A stretch of 64,000 nt of DNA from Clostridiales bacterium. Its GTDB lineage: Bacteria; Bacillota; Clostridia; Christensenellales; JAISNN01. Made by a program: the position numbers and the translations under genes. Within the stretch, counting starts at the first letter, position 1; every line of letters begins with the position of its first letter. This document shows positions 34,830 to 44,713 of the stretch, piece by piece. Location of the stretch: assembly GCA_031289755.1 (NCBI GenBank), contig JAITOU010000004.1:1-64000 (forward strand), written 5' to 3'. Under the pieces are notes generated by a model. That model searched no databases. It was given only the letters and a program-made list of their open reading frames with translations, and had not been told where the DNA came from.

Positions 34830-36671
34830 TTACAGTTTATTGAGAAGCAAAAAATATCCGTCGTTTTCCAAAGTGACGCTTTTATTTTTCGGGTATTTTG
34901 CGCCGCTCAAAAAGTCGCGGCTGCTTCGCGTGACGATATATTCCATTTTTTGCCCCGTGCAATTTACGACGACGGTTGCAAAATTTCCGGCAATCTTGTA
35001 TACGAGCAAGCCGTCGGCGTTGTCTACAAAAGAAATGCTATTTAAGCTATCCTTAAACTCTTTTCGGAATTGTCCGAGCCTTCTGTAAAACTCCAAAAGC
35101 TCCGTATTTTCCCTTCCGTAAGGGTATGCCGCACGGTTAAGGGGGTCTTCAAAGCCCGTAAGCCCTACCTCGTCGCCGTAATACACCGACGGTATGCCGG
35201 GCAGTGTAAACTGTATGAGAGCCGCCGCTTTGAGCTTTTTTACGGCTTTGTCCAACGCCGGTTGCGGAATGACAAAGCTTCGTTTCCGGCTTTTTGTCCA
35301 ATCGGACACGTCGATATCGAGAAAATAATTGACGGCTCTAACGGTGTCATGGGTGTCGATGATATTCATGAGCAGCGAAACTGCATAAGGCGGATAATTT
35401 TCGAGAAGGCTCATAACCGTTTCGGTCAAGCCGTTTTTATCGCCGTTTTTGACAAAGCCGAGTATCGCTTCTTTAAAAGGATAATTCATGACCGAATCAA
35501 GCTGACTGCCGAGCAAATACGGACGCATAACGCCGTAGCTGACCTTTGTTGAAGCGTCTTCCCAGACTTCGCCCAAGAGATAAGAATCCGCGTACAGGCT
35601 CTTGACCGTCCGCCTTATATCGTAAATATAATCCTTAGGCAATTCGTCGGCGACGTCGAGCCTTAGACCCTTTATTCCGAACGATATCCATTTTGAAACG
35701 ACATCTCCGACAAGCTTTCTCACGCCCGAATGCGATTTGTTCAGGGTCGGCACAACCGTTATGCCCCACCAGCAATCGTACTTGTCCGGAAATTTTTTGA
35801 AGGTATACCAATCATAATACTCCGACGCCGCGCTCTGATACGCTCCGACGGTATCATAATTTCCGAATTTGTTAAAATATCGGCTGTCCGCTCCCGTGTG
35901 ATTGAATACGCCGTCCATCATGATATATATACCGCGTTTATCGGCTTCGTCAATCAGATTTTTTAGCTCCTTTTCGTCGCCGAGCATCGGGTCTATCTTA
36001 AAATAATCGCCCGTATCGTATCTGTGATTTGACGCCGCTTCAAATATCGGCGAAAGATATATCGCGTTTACTCCGAGCGACGCGATATAGTCGAGCTTAT
36101 CCGCAATACCGCGCAGATTACCGCCGTAAAAATCGTTAGCGCGAAAAACGCCGTCGGGGTCGGCGACGGTAGGAAGCTCGTTCCATTCCTTTGAGACGGA
36201 ATGTTTTTTGACGGAAGACGGCAAATATCCGCCCTTGCAAAATCTGTCGGCAAAGACATGGTAGATTATACCGCCGGACAAAGGGTGGGGCTTTTCGGGA
36301 TAAGAGCCGTAGACGGTGAGCTGCCATTGTTCGGCGGGCGGCTCTGACGCACAAACGGCTGCGCCGCCCTTTCCGCGCCCGCAAAAGACCGTTCCGCTAC
36401 CCGTATAAATTTCAAAATAATAAAAATAAATCCCCTCTTCCGAGAGGATTAAATCTGTCGAAAATTCAAAAAAAACTTTATCGGCGGTCATTAGGCTCAT
36501 GGGTAGCTTGACCGTTTCGCCGGTGTATTTTTTGACTATAAGACTGACTCCGTATATGATGCTTTCCGCGTCGGCTTCAAAAGGAAAGTTAAACCTTACC
36601 GAACTGTATATGCGAACCGCACCGAAAGGACTTTTGCAAAGAGCTTCTCTTGAATTAAACAAAAAACGCAT
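34830..36671 (-). CDS. GH13 alpha-glucan hydrolase (neopullulanase-like)
   Basis: A 613-residue alpha-amylase-family enzyme. Residues ~1-125 form an N-terminal beta domain as in maltogenic amylase/neopullulanase types; then the barrel with D-G-V-F-N-H (253-258), G-L-R-L-D-V-A-D (nucleophile D339), L-L-G-E-V-W-E (acid E368) and I-I-D-T-H-D (D442), and a C-terminal beta domain. No signal peptide is seen, so it should act on imported maltodextrin or cyclodextrin. The start codon lacks a clear Shine-Dalgarno. It is followed by a G/C-rich hairpin that belongs to the repeat element. The exact subfamily cannot be fixed by eye. Confidence 0.92.
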   Translation of the reverse strand: MRFLFNSREALCKSPFGAVRIYSSVRFNFPFEADAESIIYGVSLIVKKYTGETVKLPMSLMTADKVFFEFSTDLILSEEGIYFYYFEIYTGSGTVFCGRGKGGAAVCASEPPAEQWQLTVYGSYPEKPHPLSGGIIYHVFADRFCKGGYLPSSVKKHSVSKEWNELPTVADPDGVFRANDFYGGNLRGIADKLDYIASLGVNAIYLSPIFEAASNHRYDTGDYFKIDPMLGDEKELKNLIDEADKRGIYIMMDGVFNHTGADSRYFNKFGNYDTVGAYQSAASEYYDWYTFKKFPDKYDCWWGITVVPTLNKSHSGVRKLVGDVVSKWISFGIKGLRLDVADELPKDYIYDIRRTVKSLYADSYLLGEVWEDASTKVSYGVMRPYLLGSQLDSVMNYPFKEAILGFVKNGDKNGLTETVMSLLENYPPYAVSLLMNIIDTHDTVRAVNYFLDIDVSDWTKSRKRSFVIPQPALDKAVKKLKAAALIQFTLPGIPSVYYGDEVGLTGFEDPLNRAAYPYGRENTELLEFYRRLGQFRKEFKDSLNSISFVDNADGLLVYKIAGNFATVVVNCTGQKMEYIVTRSSRDFLSGAKYPKNKSVTLENDGYFLLLNKL

Positions 36672-36728
36672 TTATATTTATTCTACTTAATTTATTCGCT
36701 TGAAGTATGCCGCTCGGCACAATAATGA

Positions 36729-38063
36729 TTATTGCGCGCCGTACAGAACGGACTCGATTTCGCGGCGTCTGTTATTGATGATTTTTACACGGTCTACTAT
36801 CATAGATATAAAGGCGAAGATAAGAAGCGCGCCTACGACGCCCAAGATTATCACCTTAAACTGTGCCAATACCGCGTCGATTTTGAGCGTCAATTCGGTC
36901 TTGCCGTTTAATCTGCCGTAATTTTTGGTATCGGTTATTGTCGCTTTGTCGTCGCTTTTGTTGCCCAATATACCGTTAGAAGTATTGCCTATGACCACCG
37001 CGTTGTTTTTGCAGCCGGAAATCGTCGTATTCTCAGCCGTCGCTCCCGAATCGGTTCTGCCGGCTATGCCGCCGGCTATTCCAGACGTACCGGTCGCTTT
37101 GACAAGACGGTAATTGTTGCTGTCTTGTATCAAGCCTTTAAATACTCCGGCTATGCCGCCTGCCGCAGACTCGCCTATGACCGAAGCGTTGTTTTCGCTT
37201 GCGGATACCGTACCGATAGATATTCCGGCTATGCCGCCGGCGTACGGCGCTTTGCCGCTGACGTCGCCGTAGTTTTCACAGCCCGTTATCGTTCCTTCGT
37301 TGCGTCCGGCTATGCCGCCCGCATATAAGCGCGACGTGCCTACGACGCCGTTGTTTATAGAATTTTCTATCTTGCCTTCGGCTAAGTTAAAGCCGACTAT
37401 GCCGCCCTGCCCCGTCGTATCGCCGTGATTGACGCAATCCCTTATCGTGCCGCTGTTGAGTGCAGCCAAGCCGCCGTTGACCGAAGAAGCCGTAGTGGAC
37501 GCAGTCACATTCGCGTTGTTTACAACGCTCTCTATAAGACCCTCGTTATTAGCCGTTATGACCGAGCCGCTTGCCGTGCAGGTGGCGTCTATAACGAGAT
37601 TTTTGATTTTGCCTTTGTTGACGGTAAAGATACCGTTGCCGCCGGTTATCGCGGCGTTTGTTATCTTATAACCGTTACCGTTAAATACACGCCCGACAGC
37701 CAAGCCGACCGTCGTACTTCTCAGAGCCTTGCCGAGAAAGCTTATGTCAGACGCGAGAATGTAATCTCTCCCCGCGACAAATTCGTATCCGACAACGGTA
37801 GCTGAACCGATACCGCCCATAACCTTTGTAAAAATCGTCGTATCGTCAAGCGACGACGCGCGTATAATTCTGTAATTGATGCCGTTTTCGGCATCGTAAT
37901 AATACGTTGCGTCCGACGGTATACTTATATGACTTGTACTTGCGTCGGTTATCGCGTACACATATCTCAATCTCGGATTGTCAATATTTCTGAAATAAGG
38001 CAATAACAAATACGATGTGCCGAAGGCAATGACAAAAATCAACGCGTATATCAGTTTTTTCAT
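36729..38063 (-). CDS. GLUG-repeat cell-surface protein
   Basis: A 444-residue protein: signal peptide (about 1-22), a ~90-residue region, then a Gly/Asn-rich right-handed beta-helix (about 120-385) with repeated G-G-I-A-G and C-x-N-x-G-x-V units typical of GLUG motifs, and a C-terminal membrane helix (about 400-425) with a basic tail. It is exported and held in the membrane. GGAGG lies 8 nt before the start at 38063; an in-frame upstream start would add 11 residues. GLUG proteins are often adhesins or surface enzymes; no catalytic site is visible. It stands between GH13 and rnr genes. Confidence 0.85.
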   Translation of the reverse strand: MKKLIYALIFVIAFGTSYLLLPYFRNIDNPRLRYVYAITDASTSHISIPSDATYYYDAENGINYRIIRASSLDDTTIFTKVMGGIGSATVVGYEFVAGRDYILASDISFLGKALRSTTVGLAVGRVFNGNGYKITNAAITGGNGIFTVNKGKIKNLVIDATCTASGSVITANNEGLIESVVNNANVTASTTASSVNGGLAALNSGTIRDCVNHGDTTGQGGIVGFNLAEGKIENSINNGVVGTSRLYAGGIAGRNEGTITGCENYGDVSGKAPYAGGIAGISIGTVSASENNASVIGESAAGGIAGVFKGLIQDSNNYRLVKATGTSGIAGGIAGRTDSGATAENTTISGCKNNAVVIGNTSNGILGNKSDDKATITDTKNYGRLNGKTELTLKIDAVLAQFKVIILGVVGALLIFAFISMIVDRVKIINNRRREIESVLYGAQ

Positions 38064-38259
38064 GCGGTTTTCCTCCGAGTAAGCAAAGAGCTGCAACCGT
38101 TCCTTATTTTACGGCATATTTTCTGACGTAATATATCCCGAAACTATCAGTTATAAGCAAAAGAATAAAATATTACTTTTTATATTATATTATATATTCA
38201 CCTCAAAGTCAATACGTTTTTGAAATTTTAGCGGTAATTTTTGCCGTAACATGATATCT

Positions 38260-40356
38260 CTATTCTATCACGGGCGAAAAATTGACTTGACGTATGAGTC
38301 TGTCCGCGCTTTCAACCCTTATTTTTATCTTGTCGCCGAGAGAATAGCCGTGTTTTTTGCCGCATATTTTATATTTGCGCTCGTCGTACAGGTAGTCGTC
38401 GGGGGGTAGCCATTCGGTTCTAATCAGTCCTTCGACGGTGTTAGGCAATTCGACGAATATCCCGAAAGCCGTCACGGAGCTTATCACGCCGTCGTATTCC
38501 TTTCCGGTTTTGTCTTCCATGAAGTACGCCTTGTAATAATCCTCGCATTGTCTTTCCGCGCTTTCGGCGGCTTTTTCTCTTTCGCTGGAATTGACGGCGG
38601 CTTCGGCGCAGAACGCCGTCATTTTTTTTATCGACGCACCGCCCAATTCTCCGTTGAGCATCATTTTGATTATGCGGTGCACGACAAGGTCGGGATATCG
38701 GCGTATAGGCGACGTGAAGTGGCAGTAATATTGTGCCGCCAGACCGAAATGTCCCCTGTTTACGATGTCGTAACGCGCTTTTTGCATAGACCGCAGCATG
38801 ATTTTATTGACAATACCGCGATACTCGGTTTCTTCGGCGAGCAGGAGATATTTTTGAATTTCATGCGGCTTGACCTCTTCTTTGAGCTTGATTTTAAAGC
38901 CGATGCCCGTCATAAACTGTTTAAAAACTTCCATTTTTTCATTAGACGGCGTTTCGTGGACGCGGTAGACGAAGGGATATTCCATATGGTTGATATATTC
39001 CGCGACGGTTTCGTTTGTGATGAGCATAAATTCCTCGATAAGCGAATTTGCGTCGCTGTATTCGTAAGGCTTTATGTCGGTCACTCTCCCCTTGTCGTCG
39101 GTGACGATGACGCTTTCCTTAGATTCAAAAAAAATCGAACCCCTGTTGACGCGCCTTTTGTTGAGTATAAGGCTCAATTCGTGCATAGATTTAAGCATAG
39201 GGGTTATCTCTTTGTATTTTTCCGAAAGCTCGGGGTCGCCGCCGAGTATTTTCGCGACGTTTTTATATGTCATGCGCGCATGAGAATTTATGACGCTTTC
39301 GGATATCTTATGACCCTTGACGACGCCGCTTTTGTCAATCAGCATTTCTACCGAAAGGGTCAGCCTGTCGGTCTTTTCGTTTAACGAACAAATTCCGTTG
39401 GACAGCTCCTGCGGAAGCATAGGTATTACATTGCCGGGAAAATACAGGCTCGTTCCCCTTTTAAAGGCTTCGTCGTCTAATACCGACTTATGCTTGACAT
39501 AATGCGACACGTCGGCGATATGCACAAAGAGCTTATAGTCTTCGCCGCAGCGCGTGAGCGATACCGCATCGTCCAAATCCTTAGCGTCGTCGCCGTCTAT
39601 CGTGACGGTCAAAAGTCCGCGCAAATCGTTCCTGCCGTCCGACGATAACGGCAAAGCGGATATAAGCTCCGCCTGCTGTTTTACCGACTTATCAAAGCCG
39701 TCCGAAAAGCCGAAGGTGCGCGTTATCGCCAGCACTTCGGTCAGCGGCTTGCCTGCCTTTCCGAGTATTTCCGCCACTTCTCCTTCGGGATTTTTGCCGG
39801 AATCGAAGTCGGTAATGCGCGCTACGACCTTATAACCGTCCTGTGCGCCGCGAAACTTGTTTGCGGGTATGAAGACGTCGTTAAAATAATCCTTGTCGTC
39901 GGGTATGACAAAAGCGCAGTTCTCTTCTTTTTTGAAAGTGCCGATGACCTTTTTCATACCCCTTTCGAGTATGGAAAGCACCTCGCCTTCGCGTCTGTTT
40001 TTGCCGTCCTTTTCGACCTTGACCTTGACAAAAACTCTATCCTTGTGAAGCGCGCCTTTGAGATTTGAATGCGGAACAAAGACGTCGCCGCCGCCGCCGT
40101 CGGGAATAAAAAAAGCAAAGCCGCGCTTGTTACCCTGCAAAACGCCCTTTACCGCGCCGATAGCTTCGGGCGTATAATATTTGGAGTCGCCGCCGAGTAT
40201 CAGTACGCCGTCTTTTATCAGTTCTCTAAGGGCATCTTTTATTTCCGTTTTTTCAAAGCCCGAATGAACGCTCAGTCTTACAAAAAGCTGTTTTTCGTTA
40301 AATCCGTTGAGATTGAGCGCGTTTATCCGCTCAAATAGTTTTGTCTTGAAGTTCAT
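38260..40356 (-). CDS. rnr: Ribonuclease R
   Basis: A 698-residue 3'-5' exoribonuclease of the RNB family that degrades structured RNA. N-terminal helix-turn-helix and cold-shock domains precede the RNB core with T-I-D-G-D-D-A-K-D-L-D-D-A-V (the four catalytic Asp cluster), H-I-A-D-V-S-H-Y-V and F-T-S-P-I-R-R-Y-P-D-L-V-V-H-R, followed by a C-terminal S1 domain (about 620-695). AAGGA precedes the start at 40356; the frame is open 36 codons further upstream. It follows secG, the usual secG-rnr pair, but a terminator hairpin separates the two. Confidence 0.96.
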   Translation of the reverse strand: MNFKTKLFERINALNLNGFNEKQLFVRLSVHSGFEKTEIKDALRELIKDGVLILGGDSKYYTPEAIGAVKGVLQGNKRGFAFFIPDGGGGDVFVPHSNLKGALHKDRVFVKVKVEKDGKNRREGEVLSILERGMKKVIGTFKKEENCAFVIPDDKDYFNDVFIPANKFRGAQDGYKVVARITDFDSGKNPEGEVAEILGKAGKPLTEVLAITRTFGFSDGFDKSVKQQAELISALPLSSDGRNDLRGLLTVTIDGDDAKDLDDAVSLTRCGEDYKLFVHIADVSHYVKHKSVLDDEAFKRGTSLYFPGNVIPMLPQELSNGICSLNEKTDRLTLSVEMLIDKSGVVKGHKISESVINSHARMTYKNVAKILGGDPELSEKYKEITPMLKSMHELSLILNKRRVNRGSIFFESKESVIVTDDKGRVTDIKPYEYSDANSLIEEFMLITNETVAEYINHMEYPFVYRVHETPSNEKMEVFKQFMTGIGFKIKLKEEVKPHEIQKYLLLAEETEYRGIVNKIMLRSMQKARYDIVNRGHFGLAAQYYCHFTSPIRRYPDLVVHRIIKMMLNGELGGASIKKMTAFCAEAAVNSSEREKAAESAERQCEDYYKAYFMEDKTGKEYDGVISSVTAFGIFVELPNTVEGLIRTEWLPPDDYLYDERKYKICGKKHGYSLGDKIKIRVESADRLIRQVNFSPVIE

Positions 40357-40480
40357 TGATTTTTCCTTATAAACCGTAGTTGCGTTTATTATATAATTAT
40401 CTTTGACCGGAGCCGATATAAAAGCGGTCGGTTTTGCATACGGCTTTAAAAAGGCATTTTGCAAAATTTCCGCTTCAAAA

Positions 40481-40511
40481 AAATAAGCTTAGAGATTCGC
40501 CCCTAAGCCTT
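40481..40511 (-). terminator. Terminator between secG and rnr
   Basis: AAGCTTAG (40485-40492) pairs with CTAAGCCTT (40503-40511, one bulge), followed on the minus strand by a U-rich tract, 20 bp past the secG stop. Confidence 0.75.
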
Positions 40512-40531
40512 ATTGATAAAAACAATGTTTT

Positions 40532-40825
40532 TTATTCCGAAAGAGTCCAAACGATAAAGAACGCAATCGATGTAACAAGCAAGGCTATGCCGACATAAAT
40601 CGTTCTGCGCTTAAATTTGCTTTCTCTCGTCTTGACTTTATTTTTGCCCAAAAAGGTTTCCGTATTCCCCGAAATCGCTCCGAGGTCGGCGGTATTTCCG
40701 TCCTGACTGAGTACGAGTATTATCATAAATATCGACAATACAACCATCAGTATCATAAGCACCGGATAAAGCACGCTCCATACCGAATAAGGTATCGTCA
40801 AAGCGGCCGACAAAATATTTTTCAT
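40532..40825 (-). CDS. secG: Preprotein translocase subunit SecG
   Basis: A 97-residue SecG, the small subunit of the SecYEG protein-export channel. Two membrane helices are seen (about 18-40 and 74-94), joined by the family loop L-V-L-S-Q-D-G-N-T-A-D-L-G-A-I-S-G-N-T-E-T-F-L-G. The start at 40825 (M-K-N-I-L) follows GGGGG; an upstream ATG would add six residues. It precedes rnr as in most Bacillota. The 200-bp upstream gap to the carboxylase cluster gives it its own transcription unit. Confidence 0.94.
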   Translation of the reverse strand: MKNILSAALTIPYSVWSVLYPVLMILMVVLSIFMIILVLSQDGNTADLGAISGNTETFLGKNKVKTRESKFKRRTIYVGIALLVTSIAFFIVWTLSE

Positions 40826-41060
40826 TATAAAGCCCCCAAACAATATAAGTACATAATAAACAACCCTACTATCTTAACACAAATTGTTCGACAAAACAAG
40901 CAATTTGAACAATATTTTTATATATTAACGCGAAAACAAGCCGTTTTGACCTTTTTTGGCGCGGATATTCGCCGCCTTAGCAATAATTATCGGCTAAAAA
41001 ATACACACCGCCGGTATTATACGGCTCGCCGCCTTGTCTTTAAATGTTTTTTAGCTAAAA

Positions 41061-42461
41061 TCAAACCGGATGAATGAGATTCTTTTTGTCGCCGAGTACG
41101 CTGTCCGCGCCGTATTTTTTGGCTTGTCTGTACTTAAAGTAATTTAAAGCCACCTGCGGAAAGAGCGCGTAGGACAGGACGTCCTCTTCTTGTTCGTAAT
41201 ATTCCTTTATCTCTTCCTTGTACTTTTCGTATTCCGGTTTGAGCGCGTCGGCAGGTCGGTAGGTTATGCGCTTTTCGTCGCCGAGTATCTTCTTGACAAT
41301 CTCAGGGTCCGGCTCGGCGGGAAGTCTGCCATACTCGCCTTTGATGACGCCCTTCGTTTCTTTTGTCACAAGCTTATAGCGTTCGCCGCTGATGACGTTT
41401 AACACCGCTTGCGTACCGACTATCTGGCTTGTCGGGGTGACGAGCGGCGGATATCCGAGATCCTTGCGGACACGCGGCACTTCTTCTAAAACTTCGAGAT
41501 ATTTGTCGGAAGCGTTCTGCTCTTTGAGCTGACTGATAAGGTTGCTCAGCATTCCGCCCGGTACTTGATAGATAAGCGCGTTGACGTCTACCTGCAAAAC
41601 CTTGTCGCTCAAAAAGCCTTCCTTTTTGAGTCTGTCCGCCACCTTGCGGAAATGCACTGCTATTTCACTCAACAGAGAGAGATCAAGCCCCGTGTCATAA
41701 GGAGTCCCCCTGAGCGTCGCCACCATAGGCTCGGTCGCCGGCTGGCTCGTGCCGTTGCCTAATGGCGAAAGGGCGGTATCGATGATATCGACACCGGCTT
41801 CGATGGCTTTGAGATAGGTCATGTCGCCCGTTCCAGACGTATTGTGGGTGTGAAGATGTATAGGTACTTTGATTTTTTCTTTCATTCCCTTTATCAGCTC
41901 GTAAGCTTCGTAAGGGAGAAGGAGATTTGCCATATCCTTGACGGCTATCGTGTCCGCACCCATTTTTTCGAGTTCGCACGCAAGATTGATAAAATATTCG
42001 CGCGTATGCACGGGGCTTGTCGTGTAGCTTATACACGCTTCGGTTATGCCGCCGTACAGCTTGCAGGCCTTCATCGCCCTTTCCATATTGCGCGTATCGT
42101 TGAGCGCGTCGAATATTCTGATGATGTTTATGCCGTTCTCTATGCTTTTTTGGACGAATTTGTCTACAACGTCGTCGGCGTAATGCTTGTAGCCGAGAAT
42201 GTTTTGACCGCGCAGCAGCATTTGAAATTTTGTATTAGGCATAGCCTTACGCAAAATTCTCAGTCTTTCCCACGGGTCTTCGTTCAAAAATCTCAGACAG
42301 CTATCGAATGTCGCGCCGCCCCACATCTCCAAGGAATAATATCCCACTCGGTCGAGCTTCTCCGCGACGGGAAGCATATCGTCTATCGACATACGCGTCG
42401 CCGCCTGCGACTGATGCGCGTCTCTCAAAATTGTTTCCGTAATCAAAACTTTTTTTGCCAT
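41061..42461 (-). CDS. oadA: Oxaloacetate/pyruvate carboxyltransferase subunit (OadA/PycB/5S-like)
   Basis: A 466-residue carboxyltransferase of the OadA/PycB/transcarboxylase-5S family, which moves CO2 between oxaloacetate (or pyruvate) and biotin. The metal site and active-site signatures are present: T-E-T-I-L-R-D-A-H-Q-S near the start, K-D-M-A-N-L-L, H-L-H-T-H-N-T-S-G, and T-P-T-S-Q-I-V-G-T-Q-A. There is no C-terminal biotin domain; biotin is supplied by the separate carrier at 43857. It is the last gene of a five-gene cluster that also contains a second, acyl-CoA type carboxyltransferase. Acts with the Na+-pumping beta subunit at the membrane. Confidence 0.93.
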   Translation of the reverse strand: MAKKVLITETILRDAHQSQAATRMSIDDMLPVAEKLDRVGYYSLEMWGGATFDSCLRFLNEDPWERLRILRKAMPNTKFQMLLRGQNILGYKHYADDVVDKFVQKSIENGINIIRIFDALNDTRNMERAMKACKLYGGITEACISYTTSPVHTREYFINLACELEKMGADTIAVKDMANLLLPYEAYELIKGMKEKIKVPIHLHTHNTSGTGDMTYLKAIEAGVDIIDTALSPLGNGTSQPATEPMVATLRGTPYDTGLDLSLLSEIAVHFRKVADRLKKEGFLSDKVLQVDVNALIYQVPGGMLSNLISQLKEQNASDKYLEVLEEVPRVRKDLGYPPLVTPTSQIVGTQAVLNVISGERYKLVTKETKGVIKGEYGRLPAEPDPEIVKKILGDEKRITYRPADALKPEYEKYKEEIKEYYEQEEDVLSYALFPQVALNYFKYRQAKKYGADSVLGDKKNLIHPV

Positions 42462-42530
42462 TTATATACCCTGCCTTTTTTTCGATTGTCGATTGTCGTC
42501 TTATGTAGATACCGTGCAAGCGGCGTTTGC

Positions 42531-43766
42531 TTAGCCGCCGAAGACCGCCAAAAGTATGCCTGCGGCGACCGCCGAGCCGATGACTCCGGCGACGTTAGGA
42601 CCCATAGCGTGCATAAGTAAAAAGTTGGACGGGTCTTCCTTTTGCCCTACCATCTGGGCGACCCTTGCCGCCATAGGCACTGCCGAAACTCCGGCAGCTC
42701 CTATAAGCGGATTGATTTTGTTTTTTGAAAAGAGATTCATAAATTTTGCTATCAATACGCCCGACGACGTAGCCACCATAAAGGCGAATAGCCCGAGAAA
42801 TATAACCATAAGGGAGTCAAGCTTTAAGAATGTAGGGCCGTAAGCCTTCGAGCCTACGACTATGCCCAAAAATATCGTTACGATATTGATTAATTCGTTT
42901 TGCACGGTCTTTGAAAGCCGTTCTACGACGCCCGATTCTTTTAAGAGATTGCCGAGCATGAGCATTCCGACGAGCGGTATCGCCGCCGGCAGGATTATGC
43001 CGCAGACGACGGTGACTATTATCGGAAAGAAAATCTTCATGCGTTTTGACACGGGTTTGAGCGCGGTCATTTTTATCAGACGCTCTTCCTTTGTCGTAAA
43101 GAGCTTCATGATAGGCGGCTGAATTATAGGAATGAGAGCCATATAGGAATATGCCGCTATGGCTATAATGCTGACGCTTTCAGGAGCTAACTGCGATGTG
43201 ACGTAGATAGCGGTCGGGCCGTCCGCGCCGCCGATAATGGCGACCGACGCCGCGAATTTTTCGGGGTCGGAAACGTCGATATATTTGAAGAGTATAAGAC
43301 CGATAAAGAGCGTGAGAAATATACCTATCTGTGCCGCAGCTCCGAGAATAAGACTCTTAGGGTTGGCTATCAGCGGACCGAAATCGGTCATTGCGCCTAT
43401 ACCGAGAAAGATAATCGGGGGAAAGATGACGAGCTGTACGCCTTGATAAATGTAGTACAAAAAACCGCCGATACCGATTGTCTTTATCGAATTAAGACCT
43501 TCGGCAAGGCTTGTTATCTCGACCTCGGGTTCTTTCATCAGGACGTCGTGCGCCCCCGGAATATTGATGAGCAGCATACCGAAGGCTATCGGCAAAAGCA
43601 GTAACGGCTCGAATTTCTTGACAATAGCAAGATACAAAAGTCCGCAAGCCAAAATTATCATGATAAAATTTAGATACAACGGTTCGTCCGCAGTACCGGC
43701 CATAAATCCCGTGCTGTTCCAGAGATTTACAAGCATATCTTTTATCGTATTCCACACTTCTTCCAT
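42531..43766 (-). CDS. oadB: Na+-pumping decarboxylase beta subunit
   Basis: A 411-residue polytopic membrane protein of the OadB/MmdB/GcdB family. It decarboxylates carboxybiotin and couples this to Na+ export. The key G-G-A-D-G-P-T-A-I-Y region (with the essential Asp) and the C-terminal N-P-L-I-G-A-A-G-V-S-A-V-P segment are conserved. About ten hydrophobic segments are seen. AAGGA precedes the ATG. It lies between the biotin carrier and the OadA-like gene. Confidence 0.95.
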   Translation of the reverse strand: MEEVWNTIKDMLVNLWNSTGFMAGTADEPLYLNFIMIILACGLLYLAIVKKFEPLLLLPIAFGMLLINIPGAHDVLMKEPEVEITSLAEGLNSIKTIGIGGFLYYIYQGVQLVIFPPIIFLGIGAMTDFGPLIANPKSLILGAAAQIGIFLTLFIGLILFKYIDVSDPEKFAASVAIIGGADGPTAIYVTSQLAPESVSIIAIAAYSYMALIPIIQPPIMKLFTTKEERLIKMTALKPVSKRMKIFFPIIVTVVCGIILPAAIPLVGMLMLGNLLKESGVVERLSKTVQNELINIVTIFLGIVVGSKAYGPTFLKLDSLMVIFLGLFAFMVATSSGVLIAKFMNLFSKNKINPLIGAAGVSAVPMAARVAQMVGQKEDPSNFLLMHAMGPNVAGVIGSAVAAGILLAVFGG

Positions 43767-43856
43767 ATAGTTTTCCTTATAAAACGATAACGTCCGCCGA
43801 ATGCCTTTAAAGACAATTCCGCCGCCGCTTTGCTTTACTTCACCGCATAAGCGGTA

Positions 43857-44258
43857 TTATTTTACTACGGCGATAAGCTGATTTTGAGCGACGTTCTCAC
43901 CTTGCGCTATTGCAAAGGTTATCACGCCGTCGGCAGGACTTGCGATGTCGTTTTCCATCTTCATGGCTTCGATGACAAGGATTGTCTGTCCTTTTTTGAC
44001 GGTCGTTCCGCTCTGAACCTTTAAACTCAAAACCATTCCCGGCAAAGGCGAATTTATCTTTACGCCGTCATCGGGAAGGGCTGCCTTAGGGACTGCCGGA
44101 GCGGGAGCTGCCGCTTTCGGAGCTGCCGAAGCCGCAGGAGCTGCCGAAGCCGCAGGTGCAGGAGCGGCAGCAGGAGCTGCCGACGGCGCGCCGCCGGATA
44201 TTTCGTCTACCTCTACCTGATATGCCTTACCGTCAACGGTTATATTGAATCTGCGCAT
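43857..44258 (-). CDS. Biotin carboxyl carrier protein
   Basis: A 133-residue biotin carrier (MmdC/GcdC type). A short N-terminal domain (1-20) is followed by a flexible Ala/Pro linker (about 24-62) and a biotinyl domain with E-A-M-K-M, the biotin-accepting Lys being residue 100. It shuttles the carboxyl group from the soluble carboxyltransferases to the membrane beta subunit. GAGG precedes the ATG. It is the only biotin domain in the cluster, so both carboxyltransferases must share it. Confidence 0.95.
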   Translation of the reverse strand: MRRFNITVDGKAYQVEVDEISGGAPSAAPAAAPAPAASAAPAASAAPKAAAPAPAVPKAALPDDGVKINSPLPGMVLSLKVQSGTTVKKGQTILVIEAMKMENDIASPADGVITFAIAQGENVAQNQLIAVVK

Positions 44259-44315
44259 TTTATACCTCGCTTATATTGTTTTTCTGTATTTTTTTAAGAT
44301 AATAATGATTTAAAA

Positions 44316-44687
44316 TTATACGAGCTTACGAATATCTCTGACAACAAATTTAGATTTGGAATTTACGCCGAAACGTTCTTCGCTCATCAAAGCGACCGCC
44401 GCCGTAATTGCGGCGATTACCGACGGGTCAACCGCACCTTCGCCTTGCGTCAAGAGCGCGCGCTCTTGTGCCGGTGCGAGTATTTTTCTCTCTTCCGCCG
44501 CGTTTAAGGCTTCTTTTTTGGCTTTTGCTCCGATTTGCAAGACCGACAATTTGCTTTCGAGAGCCTTAAAGCCCTTTACGACGTAGACGAGCAAAAGCAG
44601 AACGAGAAAAACAAGAAATATGCCGAGTATTACAACCGCTACGCTGCCGCCGAAGCTCATCTCCGACAAAATGTTACCCAATCCCAT
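44316..44687 (-). CDS. Decarboxylase delta/gamma subunit (OadG/MmdD-like)
   Basis: A 123-residue protein with one N-terminal membrane helix (about 15-37), a Lys/Glu/Ala-rich middle, and a C-terminal segment ending F-V-V-R-D-I-R-K-L-V. Such small subunits anchor the biotin and carboxyltransferase parts to the beta subunit. The start at 44687 follows AAAGGGGG at good spacing. It lies between the acyl-CoA carboxyltransferase and the biotin carrier, matching the mmdA-mmdD-mmdC-mmdB order. Confidence 0.85.
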   Translation of the reverse strand: MGLGNILSEMSFGGSVAVVILGIFLVFLVLLLLVYVVKGFKALESKLSVLQIGAKAKKEALNAAEERKILAPAQERALLTQGEGAVDPSVIAAITAAVALMSEERFGVNSKSKFVVRDIRKLV

Positions 44688-44713
44688 AATACGACCCCCT
44701 TTTAAGTACAAGC